DNA of 64,000 nucleotides from Ptychodera flava (lineage: Eukaryota; Hemichordata; Enteropneusta; Ptychoderidae). Shown piece by piece: positions 26,201 through 39,300 of this stretch (positions are counted from its first letter, which is position 1; each line of letters opens with the position of its first letter). The notes beneath the pieces were generated by a model. That model saw only the letters and a program-made list of their open reading frames with translations. It did not search any database and was not told where the DNA came from. Made by a program: the position numbers and the translations under genes. Where the stretch lies: assembly GCF_041260155.1 (NCBI RefSeq), contig NC_091941.1, positions 39,752,747 to 39,816,746 of the forward strand, in the 5' to 3' direction.

Positions 26201-26262
26201 GACGTCGATATTGTATGTGGCATTTTAAGTCATTTTCGAGAGTGTCTTCATATTCCATAACC
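20231..26262. other. Spacer between genes B and C
   Basis: Six kilobases without a confident gene. It holds the 5' flank of gene B with a 26-bp minisatellite (20703-20863), an unassigned minus-strand open frame (21971-21678) with weak likeness to an OSTalpha terminal exon, and a perfect short hairpin at 25695-25719. The rest shows no recognisable coding or repeat structure by eye. Confidence 0.45.
20703..20863. repeat. 26-bp minisatellite, six copies, upstream of gene B
   Basis: Six tandem copies of GAAATTACCC-N-CTGTAACCATCAATT, differing at one or two positions (G, T or A at the variable site; one TTCCCC variant). The array starts 473 bp upstream of the gene B start codon. Confidence 0.95.
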
Positions 26263-29200
26263 TCAGACATGACTTTCTTCTTCATGACTTTGCAGTGTTT
26301 CTCCTGATTCGTCTATGCCGTTCATACTTGCTCTTGGCGTTACCGCTGTGTTGGAGTGACGTTGTGGATTTCCGTGGGAATCAATCGAAGACATTGAACT
26401 TTGGTTCTCTTTTGCCCTCGTAAACTGTCCTTCAGAAAGACTAATGTTTTCATCACCCTGGTTGAACTGATCACTGATCAATGTTGAAGTTAGAGGAGAT
26501 CCGTTAATGTTGTCTACTGATTGTGTTCGACTCTCCGATAAACTGCCGTTCGAAGCACCGCCGTTTCTCAGGCGACTAACTTCAGTTTCGTTGACGGTCG
26601 ACGTGACAAGTTGTGGACTCACCGGTTCGTGTAGTCCATTTTCATCGGGTGATGGCGCCCCATTCGGCGTCAACAAAGGCTTGGTGCTAGGGTTTGTGAC
26701 TTCAAGCAGGTGGCTGATGTTACCAGCTCGGCGACGATATAGTATTCGCGCTAAAATCATGATAATGAACATCTCTACAATGATCAACAAGTTGTAAAGC
26801 ACTGCGACAGAATAAAACAAGAGATGTTACAGAATAGATATTAATCTCTGTGAGATAACAATAGATGTTTTAACAGCAAATGACTTTCCAAACGTACACT
26901 CTGGTATTCATAGAGGTCGTCAAGTATTTCTTTAAAATATTCGAAATCGACGAGCAGATTAAATATTATATCGGAATCGAACAAGTCAAGAGATTTAGCT
27001 ACATCTCATAAAACTGTTTTTTGCAATCTACAAAGATCATTGTGTGACGTAGGTCTTGACAAAACGCCGACCATTTTGAGTTTGTATACGCACACATTTA
27101 CCAGTATTGTAATTTGTTTGCAATACGACCAAATACAGCGTCATGTTTCTGCTACACAAATGTGATAAGCACGACTGCATTTTCATATTTCATGCTGATT
27201 TTCAGATACGTTTTCTGAAATAGCACATGCTCGATTGCGAACCTACACTATACTCGTTCCCGGCATGTTTGACATTTTCTTATTTAGTTTGTGAACTCTT
27301 GTTCATTCCAAGCTTTGTAGAAGACAAAAGTCACTTACTGTTGGCCCGTGTGTAGGTAGACATTGGTTGCCGACATCCGACAACACCGATGCTGACGATA
27401 AAGCTGAGCACCAAGTGTTGAACGTTGGTCAAAATCAAGGTCGTCTGCATGATCATGAACTTTGGAGTTATACTGTAATCTGCCAGGACGTCTTTAGAAA
27501 TTCGGAATAACATGTTTAGGAAGAATACGGCGATGATAGTTGAAACAAAAGTTATTCCATTGAGTATGGTATAGATGCCACCGCGTGTTGATAACTGTCG
27601 GTGGAAATACAAAGATTCACGTTGAGGGAACGAATTAAATGAGTGCTGTATGCTACAAACTGTTCAAAAAGTGTCCATAAAAATGACTCGCTAACAGTAT
27701 ACCTAGTAAAATGATAACAACAAAACCAAAAAACATCGAATTTTACGGGAGTATTAACAACGTTACGCTGGTATTTAAGACAGACGAGGAGAGACTTAAG
27801 GAAAGATGGACAGACAAATGGCGAGACAAACTATCTTACCTCTCCCATTTCAAATTTGCCGTCACTCCATAACACCGACGATAAAAACAATTCAGCCGGA
27901 CGAATCAACGCAACTTGCAATACACCGCGTTTTATCCAAATCAAAGTATTCCTGAATAATTTACAAAAAAACAAAACAAAATGAATCGTACACATACAAG
28001 AATGAACCTTTGTCAGCGCCAATTTCCTTGACGGGTAACTCTATATGTCAAGAAATTGAAATGTATCCCTGCCTGCTATAGACTATATCAAAGTGTATCC
28101 CTGCCTTCTATAGACTATCTCCAAGTGTACTCCATGCCTTCTATAGATTATATCAAAGTGTATCCCTGCCTTCTATAGATTATATCAAAGTGTATCCCTG
28201 CCTTCTATAGATCATATCAAAGTGTATCCCTGCCTTCTATAGACTATATCAAAGTGTATCCCTGCCTTCTATCAACTATATCAAGTGTATTCCTGCCCTC
28301 TATAGACTATATCAAAGTGTATCCCTGCCTTCTATCAACTATATCAAAGTGTATCCCTGCCTTCTATAGACTAGATCAAAGTGTATCCCTGCCTTCTATA
28401 AATTATATCAAAGTGTATCCCTGCCTTCTATAGATAATATCAGAGTGTATCCCTGCCTTCTATAGACTATATCAAAGTGTATCCCTGCCTTCTATAGACT
28501 ATATCAACTATAGACTATATCAAAGTGTAGTACTTGACGCAAATGCATAGCAATACACAATCTGAATGATACACAGTACGCGTTGGCAGTTTGCTGGTCT
28601 ATTAAAATAAAACTCCTTTTTATGAAAGGTTCCTTACTAAGATATTTGTATAACAATGCTCTTCGAAATTAAAAACTGTAATTTACTGTTATTTGGTAGA
28701 CCCTAATAGTGAATGAATAAAAAGAATAATTTTATGGCAAAAAATAGGCCGTGAGAGCTAGTCGGCAATAGCAAGGTTTCAGGGAAATATAGTCGAAAGA
28801 ATTTGATGAAGTCAATACACTTACTCAGTGAGTTCAATCCAAGGTAGGCATTTACAGCAGCAAAGATAGGGAGGCATGGCAAGATGAAATTTGTTTCCCT
28901 TGTGCACTTCAATGATAGCCAATCTACCTCCGTAATAGTCCAATATTAACAACATGAATTGGTACAGAGCGACCGAAAGATACCTAAAATAAATATAGAT
29001 CAAAGTTATTGACGCATTAAAGTATTGGACCCATAGGGTTAAACCAAAATAGGGCCTTTGACTGTAGAAATATTCAATCTATTAAAACATTAATGGACAT
29101 AATACCTGTCTTTGATTTGATTGCGCGAACAACGTTCATGTTCTGGTTATTTATGGTTGAATTAATAATGAAAATACAACAATCCTTGAAAGCTGATGAA

Positions 29201-30468
29201 AAATCAATAAATGTGTTTGTCTTTAGATTGTTTGATTCGGTATTTTTTTACCTATGTTTGAACAAGTCAAAGTAACAGGTCAAGCTTGGAACGACAAAAT
29301 AGTTTAAATTCCTTCGAAGAGAGTGCACCCATAGACGACACGCAACGTTAGACTTAAAACTGATATAAAATGGACGATCACTGTAACTTCTGAAAGTATT
29401 TCCGGGTTTTTTTGTTCTAAAAATAAATGAGGTATCTTCTTCTTCCTATAGTGTTTTCAATTACGATGCATTGGCTTTTCAAACATGACACACAAGGTGC
29501 ACTGTGCCATATCATTGTCGTCAAATTAATTCTGTTCTCAAACTCTACACGTGTTCAGGCTGTCATACGTTGGACACTAGGTGTTTTGATACTATTTTGG
29601 TACAACAAACTGTACTGTAGAAACAAAACAAAATTATGGAGCACACATCAAGTGTTATAGCTCATACAGAGTTGTAAAGGCTGTTCCTCGCGGTATCAAT
29701 TTGTTGCCGCTGTACAAAGATTTTACGCTTTTGGCGCCATATCAGAAACAAGAAAGACGTGTTAAATAACTTACAATGAGGAGTAGATCAAACAGACGAA
29801 GAATGCTCGTGGTACGAACAGCGCTATCAGCGATACGAATGAAATTACCTGTAATAATAAATCATATCATTGGTGTAAGTTTTGGAGAGGTTAAGTAGAA
29901 ATGGATCTTATCATACAACAAAGAAATGCTGCCCTCACTTATCTGATATCTAAGTCAACATGTTTGATTAAGTCTGTTTGAATGAAAGTATTGACAGATT
30001 TATACAAACACAAATAGATGACCACTTTTATTGGCAAATGTTCCAAGTTAATGACTAGTATAAAATCAATCAAACCATTGGAAGAATGGCGTAGTCGTGT
30101 TACATGTCTGAGCAACCTAGTATACTGTTGGCAATTCTAAAATCAAGTCAGAAGATGACAACACAATGGATGACACTGATATAAGTGATAGAACAAATGC
30201 AAAACACGCTTCATGAACTGAGAAATCAAGGAAATCGGTGAATATTGTAAATACAGAAAAAATATGTTCCCCAACCTTAAATTATTTGAAAGAATTTAAA
30301 GTCATCTATTGTTTTCTGTCTTATGTGTGAATTCGAGCTTTTATAGAAATACTTTGTTGTATAGATGAAAGAATCATTTGCGAATTATTGAAATTGAAGT
30401 TTCTGTGGCTCTTCAAACAATACATTTTATCAGAATGAAAATGATGATAAAGAAGAAGTAGGTGGTTT

Positions 30469-30515
<47 letters not shown>

Positions 30516-32283
30516 AATGATGGTGGTGATGGTGGTGGTTGATAATGAGAAGAACTATGAAAATCACTAGTCATCATTGTTATTGTTGTTGTCGTTGTTG
30601 ATGATGATAATAATGATGACTATGATGAGTAGCTTGCCAGTGAATAGGGCAGTAAAAACTTAAGTGCAGCAAAATTCAGATAAATTTGACGTTGATATAC
30701 ACAATTTCGTATAAACCTGACCAGTAATCAAGGTTACTTAGTTTATTTCTAACTTTAGTCCTGTTTTATTCATAAATTTACCTTGAAATTTGATGTAAGA
30801 ATGACGATGTGCCGAGATATCAACAAAAATGTGATCTAAGATAATCTGTTTGGGTTACACTCATCGAACGATTTCTGAGCGATTCCAAATTTTAGCCAAA
30901 GTTCAAAGAGTTTCATTCGAGTTATTCAAAGAAACTATCCTAAACCAATGTTACTGGTATATATGCTAGTATATGGTATAAATGAACCCAAGAACATATT
31001 TTTAAATTTAAATTATTTAATCATTGACTAAGGCGACTCAGTAAAGACCACAATGGATGAATTGAGTTAGTTTGTCGATTGTTTACAAAGCATCAATTGT
31101 AATATGATAGCAAACGTACCGGAAAAGTGCCGATGACCCACGTCACCCGGGTTCGACGCTTTGGAAAGGGTACCATTTTGTGCATATATCGAAATATTTC
31201 AAGGAATATGATGAACGTAGCGATGGTTAACAAGGTCATAATAGCAAGTATTATGAATAGAAGACCAGGCAGGTTGATCGCTGGAAAAGAAAAGAGTTCA
31301 AATCAGATTAAGTTAGTAAGATGAACTACCTTGTTTGCAATTATTGTCTGACGTCTGAAGCTGAATAATATTAATATGTCAGGGAGATTTGTTATAGTCA
31401 CTAAAACCTCCATGTCATGCTTCATAACTTGAATGATGACCTGAATAAAAAGCTTATTAAAATTTGAAAGTCATAGAAATGTTGAGGCAATCTTAACAAC
31501 AGCATTTTGGACACCATTTTCATAATGTATTCTATTTAGAATAAATTCTCGTGGGATCGACAGTTGAGAAGTTTTGATGACAGCATCAAAACTTGATTGA
31601 ACAGTAAGAATCATGCTGATATCGTATTCCTTTACTTTCTTATTCACAGAGATGTCCTGATCTACAGGCTGAGAATGTGACTGTAGTTTTCAGTTCCAAG
31701 ATTATTACCGATGTCTTTATCCTTCACAATAGTTCGGTAGCCTTGTCTGTAGGAATCATTTCTTGTTCGTATGCCACCAACTTAAATATTCCTGAACTTG
31801 ATAACAGATCTTGTCAACCAACGAAGACGGATAATATTATCAAGTGCGATAAACCAGATGTCGTAATAACGCCCTCATCGATAGATATGATTAACATGGT
31901 ATTTGAGTTACACTTAGTAGAAGCTATCATGAAACAAGTTAAATCACGGTCATGTGGCAAAATGGTATATATAGGCCTATTAGATTAAATAAGCTGATAA
32001 ACTTTTGAAAAGAGAACTCTGACTTTTGAAGTTAGATTCATTATTCTGACGATAAAAGAGGAAACTGTTTAACTTTTACATTACAACTCTAAGGACGGTT
32101 TAGGAACTTGATATCAAACTAACCTGCATAGTATTCATCTGTGTAAGGTTCGTCATGGCTACAGTTACGTCCAGAATCTGAATCTGAATCTGATGTTTGT
32201 GATTGGTTTATACTGTACATTACTGCAGACACCACTGATTTCAAAGTTGTCGCCGTTGTTCCACTGCTCGTCTGGCTTTCCAT
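26263..32283 (-). CDS. SLC51A-like: Organic solute transporter alpha-like protein, gene C (7 exons, 486 aa)
   Basis: Third complete copy and the longest. Coding exons: 32283-32124, 31280-31120, 29848-29775, 28983-28825, 27951-27840, 27594-27339, 26801-26263 (1461 nt joined, open). Exon 1 adds a Ser/Thr/Asp-rich extension of about 40 residues before the shared NCSHDEPYTDEYY. Exon 2 is 161 nt, two codons longer than in the other copies, and holds FIIFLEIFRYMHKM. Exon 3 has LFVPRAFF, exon 4 LCCCKCLPW, and exon 6 SITPKFMIMQTTLILTNVQ. In exon 6 the usual DEAYVYLN start is replaced by STRGGIYTILN. Exon 7 carries helix 7 (NLLIIVEMFIIMILARILYR) and a tail of about 150 residues rich in Ser, Asn and Thr, likely a regulatory cytosolic region. 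Intron 4 contains a 32-bp minisatellite. Function is inferred from the family. Confidence 0.93.
28072..28526. repeat. 32-bp minisatellite in intron 4 of gene C
   Basis: About 13-14 tandem copies of a unit built from AAAGTGTATCCCTGCCTTCT and ATAGACTATATC, with point variants (ATCAACTATATC, ATAGATTATATC) and one shortened copy. It lies between exons 5 and 4 of gene C. Confidence 0.95.
30470..30515. repeat. (GTT)15 microsatellite
   Basis: Trinucleotide tract in intron 2 of gene C, followed by GGTGAT and GATGAT-type repeats up to about 30630. Confidence 0.95.
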
Positions 32284-33313
32284 CTTAATACAAAGCTTTT
32301 ACTATCCAGGTACAATATGGATTACACCCTGCTGGTATCAGGTAGAGGACAAATTCAAATCAATCCGATTCAGGGAAGAGAAGCATCATTCATTTAATAA
32401 GAACTACTCCTGTTTTTGTACAATTATTACACAATTACTAAAACTCTCTGCAAAGCTATCATGATGCAGCTGTACACAACATCAGGACTTTGGTGTCAGT
32501 GATATAAACTCTTATTAATGTGGGTTGATTTACTACCAACTGATAACAATGGCCACACACTGGGTCTTCCATACAGACGCAATACATTTGGGTGTGACAC
32601 CTGCAGGTGACACCATATACTTAATTGTTCACATAGTTTCCACAACACAGGTCTTATTAATCCTATTTGCCATACGTAATGAAAGAAGCGTCGGCGATAC
32701 AGCCCTAACCTGGTGTGACAGACATGTCGTCACTTCTGAACACAAGTAGTGCATGGTACGCCATGAAAGGTGAACATGCAGAAACTGAGGACATATCAAA
32801 ATGTCCTCAGAAGGTCCTAGGTACAAATATAAATTCAACAGACACTACTTTGCGGTACTATCAGTATTTATAATACTTACTTGAAATAATCTCTTATTGG
32901 TCTGGTCTGTTATGATGATAAAATGTATGTGTGAGGCCGGGACAGTAGCCTCCACAAACCCAATTATAAAGTGTTTTAATACTTTGTTGTATCGACAATC
33001 TTTGGGTGTAACAGAATGTTAGTGATAAAGATCTTACCTCATTGAAGTCTCTGACAAATCACCATGTCACCGAAATTCAATGGACGTTTTTTTCTGTTTT
33101 TGCTTTCAAATGAACACCACGTATCTCAGGTAATTTCGTCGGTAAGCACTACTGGAGTGGGTAGGGTGAGTTATGTCTGTACACAGGGTCATCTTCAACA
33201 AATACCCGGGTTTCTAATTACAGGTTTCAGGGACATGACCTCTGCATCGACAGAGCAGCTGACCCGTTTTAACCTGCAATTCTCATCACGAATATTGTAA
33301 GTAACCATCATAA
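32284..33313. other. 5' flank of gene C
   Basis: One kilobase with no gene recognised; the presumed promoter side of gene C, ending at transposon H2. Confidence 0.4.
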
Positions 33314-34238
33314 GGTACCGTTCAGTTTTTACGGCCGGGGGGGCCGGCAAATCCAGGGGGGGGTCATCAAAATTTTGGAATCCGCAAAGGGGGGGTCATC
33401 GCTTTTTCACTGGTAAGAAAGGGGGGGTCACCACATTTTCATAAACATAATACCAACAATAAAGGTCACTTTATGCCATTGCCATGATCGACCCTCTTTA
33501 CCGGCGGGCCGCCTTCGGCGGCCCACTACAATAAATATACATTATGTATTACCCATGACCCTCTTAACAGGCAGACGCCTTTGGCGGCCCACTCCAATTA
33601 GGTTTACTTCATGCAATGGCCATGATCACCCTCTTTACCGGCGGGCCGCCTGTGGCGGCCCACTCCAATAAATTGATTTATGTAATACCCCACGGCAATC
33701 TTAATGGCCGTGCGCCTTCAGCAGCCCTGTCCAGTAAGTCTACTTTATGCAATAGCCATGATCCACCCTCTTTACGGTGGTACCGGTGGCCCACTAGAAT
33801 AAAGTTGACTTTACGTAATGGCCCATGACCCTCTTAACCGGAGGGCTGCCTTTGGCGAACCACTCCAATAAGGTTTACTTTATACAATGTCCATGGACAT
33901 GAGTTGTCTATTGAAATGAAGTTAAAAATTGCCTTACAGTCGTCCTAATTAACAGATGTTTCAATGGATGTAGCTGAGAAGTTTGTGCACTGGCATCTCT
34001 GCTACACGAATAAAGTGCGCGGCGTACCGGAGTTCAAATCCAAACCATGCGGGTAAATTTGACGCATGGGTTTTAGTTATTTTTAAGCGGGGGGGGGGGG
34101 GGTCATCAATTTTTTTCGTCTGACAAAGGGGGGTCATCTTTTTTTCACGAAAAATGCAGGGGGGGTCTATATTTTTTGAACACCGGCGACAAGATTTTGC
34201 CGGGCCCCCCCCCCCAGCCGTAAAAACTGAACGCTCCC
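33314..34238. mobile_element. Harbinger-like non-autonomous element H2 with G-tract ends
   Basis: Inverted repeats CCGTTCAGTTTTTACGGC (left, with slight decay at the very tip) and AGCCGTAAAAACTGAACGCT (right) bound 925 bp. TAA flanks both sides (33311-33313 and 34239-34241). Inside each end are three units with runs of 6-13 G followed by TCATC or TCACC. The core (33494-33890) is six tandem ~69-bp repeats containing GGGCCGCCTTCGGCGGCCC-type palindromes alternating with AT-rich spacers. No transposase. The terminal sequence is nearly identical to element H3 and similar to H1. Confidence 0.85.
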
Positions 34239-34464
34239 TAAGTTACACATTTACAAAGAGTTCCGCGGAACTCTGAAGTTGCAAGCAATACGTGATAAAC
34301 GGTCACACGTATTTACACCGGCCGCTTCACAGACCACCGTGTCAATCGTTTCCAAGCGATATGAGCGAAACAATAATGGTATGCTTTCGACAGAACAGAG
34401 ATTATGTAGAGGGACAGAAATGTGAAAATAAATTTAACATTATGAAAGATTTTTCCGTTCGCGG

Positions 34465-34529
<65 letters not shown>

Positions 34530-36192
34530 GGCCGAAATATTGAGATAGTTTCGAATCAATCGAAAGGTCAGAGAAGATTGGGGGATTTCAAGTGAGAAAC
34601 AAACAAACAAAAACAAATGGTGTAAATGTAACTCGGAGTGCGATTTTATTGAACACTACATGAACTAAAATAATACAAGTAAAAGAACGCCATACAAACA
34701 TCGTAAATAGTGTAGAGACACTAAGTGATACTGGGTTACTCACGACAATGTGTATGTAAAGACCCGCTCATTTATTTTGAGTTTCGCTCATTTTGTGTTT
34801 GCTTTAATCAGTGTGGTAAACGTTTGATTGAAACATTTTTAGGGTCTATAGTGTTGAATGTAGGAAAAACTATCGCACACACGCTCTTAAAACGTTATTT
34901 TAGATTAGTTTTCTTTTGAATCGAACCTTAACAATGATTAAATGTACAAAACCTAAAATAGATGAGCGAGTGTCAATTATGAAAGTCCATTCAACTACTT
35001 CACAGTTCTCAGTTTTGGTTCGTCGCACATCTTGTTGTAGAATCTTTCATTGGAATAACTCTGACGACTATATAACCTACGTAATAATTCCATCCATGTA
35101 TTAGAATTTTGTGTCACTTTTTGGAGATCAACTCAAACTGTTTCACAAAAATTGAAGCATAAGGTCTATTTGCCGCACAAAAAATAATATCAACGAAATT
35201 CCCCTATCAATTTTTCATATTTTTGAGTATTTTGGTCAAGCTATGGCAAGCATGAACATTAAACTTTTTTCAGGTAGATATCGAAGTAACAGCAAAACGA
35301 AAGGCGATAATCGAATCGAAACGGATGGGTCATCAATTGCCCCCATATCGTCAAGTTTTAGCGAAATCTTCCGTGCTGAATTATCAAAATTAAAGAATAG
35401 CGAGTAGTTTTCACGAATAAGGTGATATCCAGTCGTCAGTGAAAAAAATGTCGATAGATTGTTGATTTCATTCGTTACACAGGCATTTCATTCAATTTAA
35501 TTCATTCATCGGAAATGAAATGTATTCATAAAGCTGGTCTTATTTAGCTCAACCTATCACAACAAAATTAACAAACGCTACAGGAACAAAACAAAAACAG
35601 CAAACATCAATAACTTCAAGGCTTAAACATAAATACTCAATGACCTAAAATAATTACGGCTTGTCACGTACTTTATTGGCCAAACTGAATACAAATAAGA
35701 TTAAATTAAGCATATGTATGCAAGTTTCTATAAAGTATTCTGTCAATACAATGGGTAAAAAGAAGCGTAGCCTGTTATCGGGGATTTGATTGATGTGTTC
35801 AGACTATCTATGGATTTGTCCTCCATTGATTTTTTTTTCAATAGAATCACGTTAATCTCATATGACTTACTTATGAATAAAAATATTAAATTCTACGGTG
35901 TCCTCGATGAAATAAAATTACATTAAGAGTACTGCCAGCTAGGGTAAAGAACTCTATTTCGATTACACCAAAATGTCATAACGAAATGTTATACATAAAT
36001 TCATAACGAAAGTGTAACGAAATGTTTGCTCGAAATGCATGTCTTTTTATACGCTCTATGTCTGGTTGTAATCTGCAGACACTCACCTCTAAATATTGCT
36101 AGATTATTCAAATGAAATATGTGCGTCTGTTTTCGACGAATCTTCGACATATGATATCATTTGAATCATGAAGATTAGCTTATTTTTTCCAT
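34239..36192. other. Spacer between H2 and gene D
   Basis: No gene recognised. It contains a (CT)n microsatellite at 34469-34526. The remainder up to the gene D polyadenylation signal has no evident structure. Confidence 0.4.
34469..34526. repeat. (CT)29 microsatellite
   Basis: Pure CT dinucleotide tract. Confidence 0.97.
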
Positions 36193-36198
36193 TTTATT
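36193..36198 (-). promoter_or_regulatory. Polyadenylation signal of gene D
   Basis: AATAAA on the minus strand about 105 bp beyond the gene D stop codon. Confidence 0.55.
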
Positions 36199-36303
36199 CT
36201 GTATGAGCAGTTTGTTGCGGATGGGTGTTTCATACCAAAAGGAAAACAGTCCGACCTTTAAAATGAAAAGGAATCACTACAAATTTGTATAAAATAGAAA
36301 AGA

Positions 36304-39300
36304 CTAAGCTAAAGAAACACTAACAGAATTATCCGATAATGTGTACTCAAAAAGCTTAGCCTTCCCATCCAAACATTCACTTTTCTTCCCAGTGGTGACG
36401 TTGTTATTGGGAACTTGACTTTCCCTTTTCTTTGCTGTTTCTAGATCGTCATCCCTGGCAACTTTTTGTGTCAGTTTCAGTGACGGTCTTGAGATGAGAT
36501 AGTTTAGATTTCCGGTTCTTGTACGGAACAGAAAACGAGCAGCTATGGACATCAGAAACATCTCGATAATGATAAGAAAGTTGAACAAAACTGAAAAAAA
36601 ATGAAAAAATATTTATTGGAATAAAACTACTTGATGTGTGAAGTGTCCTGTGGAAAACAATTCAGTATCTAATCACTTTTGAGTTTCTTCTGTAACCGTA
36701 GTATTTAATAGTTGTTATCGTCCTATACACATATGGTTGGACTGATTGATTGATTATATAATTGATTATACAGATTAACGGGCAAACCCACTAACAGATT
36801 TGCGAAACAAGAAATAACAAGATCACAAGACAAATACAAAAGATAACTACAAAAAATAGCACATTGTCCCATAAAATAAAAAAAATCACACAAATCAAGA
36901 AACAATGCTATTAAAATGAGTTGATAAAATAGTTTTAAAACTATACAGCGTAGAACAATATCTATATTACATTTGGAAGAGATATCATTGAAAACATTGA
37001 ATCTGGGCACTGTCGAGAATTTTCTACAATTAAGTAAATTTCTACAGGGGCATAAAAACAAATTTGATTTAAAATAGTGGGTGAATCATGAGTGAATGGA
37101 TTATTTTGTATAAAAAACAAAAATCGAGAGTAATTCCTCTATTGTTAAGCTGTGAACATTGAGTTTGCGACAAATGTATTTGCACTTTGTTCAATTTTGT
37201 CTGACAGGCCCTGCTGGTGGGGTGACCACACAACAGAGCCGTACTCTAGAATAGATCTTGCATAAACAAAATACAGAGACAAAAATCGCTGATATGTCAT
37301 TGGATGGCTGGCAAAGACGCTTAATAAAACCGAGAGATTTGAAGGCTCTGGAAACAATTTTGTTAATAATGAAAATAGTAATTGAGATTCGAAGTGAAGT
37401 AAATGCCCAGATCCTTGGAGTAATCAATAGAGGAGATGATTCTTAAGTGTAAAACTGATAAATTTATATTAACTGATATTAGTTACACATTGAGAAAATT
37501 TGTCAAGATCGTGCTGTAACATGTCACAGTGAGCGAAGGATGAAATGGTACGATAAAGCATCGTCGGCATACAAGCTGAGCTTTGCAGAAATATCTGACA
37601 GTGAGATACAACATGCATACACTGTTTATGCAACAGAAAAATGTAACTTGTGGTTTAGAGTTCGTACTTCGAAATTTATTGAGTGGCCAAATAAAACCAG
37701 GAAAGATTAAGTAATCTACATAAACAATACAACACAAGTAATGAATAGATTTGGACAAATCATTGTGGAACTGGAAATCTGTTTTAGTGCTTTTTTCCTG
37801 TTAATCCCATCTTTCTTAAAAGAAGCTTTCCATGTTATCAGAATACCGAAGATTTAAAATCGTTATTATGATTAGCGAATTCGGTTGAAGTCGCATTTGA
37901 CTTTTTAATCTTTTAAAAGTGAAATTTCAATTACTAAAATGCTGTAGTTGTTAAACAAAGGATATTTTATTTTTTACAACTTTTAAGACGACAGAAGAAA
38001 TGAATTACAAAAATGGCGACATGGCGAAAACCAAGGAAGATTTGCCAATGCATATACTTACAATTAGCCCTTGTTTTACTGCTGAATGGGTCACTACACT
38101 TTATTACATTCGTTGAAACAAGGATACCGAGAAATGCATTCTGGATATTACCAAGTAACAACGTAATTTGAACGGATAGAAACTTTGGTCTCAGTCGGAA
38201 TTCTTTCAGTAAAGTCAACGAAACTTTGTATATTGCCTGAAGTCCATACATTGCCAGTACAGTTGAGACAATTAATATCGTGTTCAAGTAAACGTAGGCT
38301 TCGTCGAAGGCTATCTGTGTGTGTAAACAGATATAGGTGACTGCATTAGTGTACTATCATGCCCTCATGCGACAAGAATAGACATGTTAGCTCTGCAAAA
38401 CTAAGAATGAATTAGATATAGATACGAGTCGCGCTCTGTAAACTGTTTGAGTTAGTAGATCAATAACGTGAAAGTAGAGGCTAACTAATTGTTTATTAGG
38501 AATTTCAAATAATGTAAACGTTTGCAAAACCAAGGAGTTAAAGAGTTTGATCTGTGTCATACGAATGAAATTGAAAGCATAATATAACGATTTTAGTACC
38601 AAAAAGGTAAGCCTGAATCATCTTGATCGCAATGCTTTGCCAAGTTTGTTTAGTTTTTGCATTTTATTTTCAGTATACACTTACCAAGCCAGGTTTATAT
38701 CGACCATCTGTCCACAGAACGGTGGCAATAAATCGTACAATTGGTCCAACTAAAGCTGTCTGAAATACCAACCGCTTCATGATCCGAAGGAAACGTCTAA
38801 GAAAAACATACATCGTGAGGCATTAACCTCATGAAATTTCAGACGTCGAACCAAAATGTTCCAAGCCATGCTGCATGCAAATAAATGTATGGAGATTGCC
38901 GACAAATACTGTCAAATGATGGTATCTCGCGTTCAATAAGTTGCTTCAAGTCGGATAATCGATTGTCATAAAACACTACAGATTAATTTCTTTCTCTGAT
39001 AGTCACACACACACACACATACACACACACAGACACACACACACACATACACATATACACACAGATTACGCTGCCCTTCGTTCGTATTATCCTTTTGACT
39101 ATTCCGAAGTCTTTCTGAATTCGGAATCAAAGCAATTCCGCTGAATTCAATGTTGTTGTATTCTTATTCAAATTCATTATTTAAAGAGAGAAACTAAATA
39201 TTTACTTTGAAACTTTGACTTTCGGTAAACAACAGACACAACAGCACAGCAGAGGCGGAAATGCGATGGAGGACGTGTCTTCTGATAAGAGTACAATTGC

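Noticed and set aside
26507-26797. Plus-strand frame of 96 codons
   Set aside because: Shadow of exon 7 of gene C on the opposite strand.
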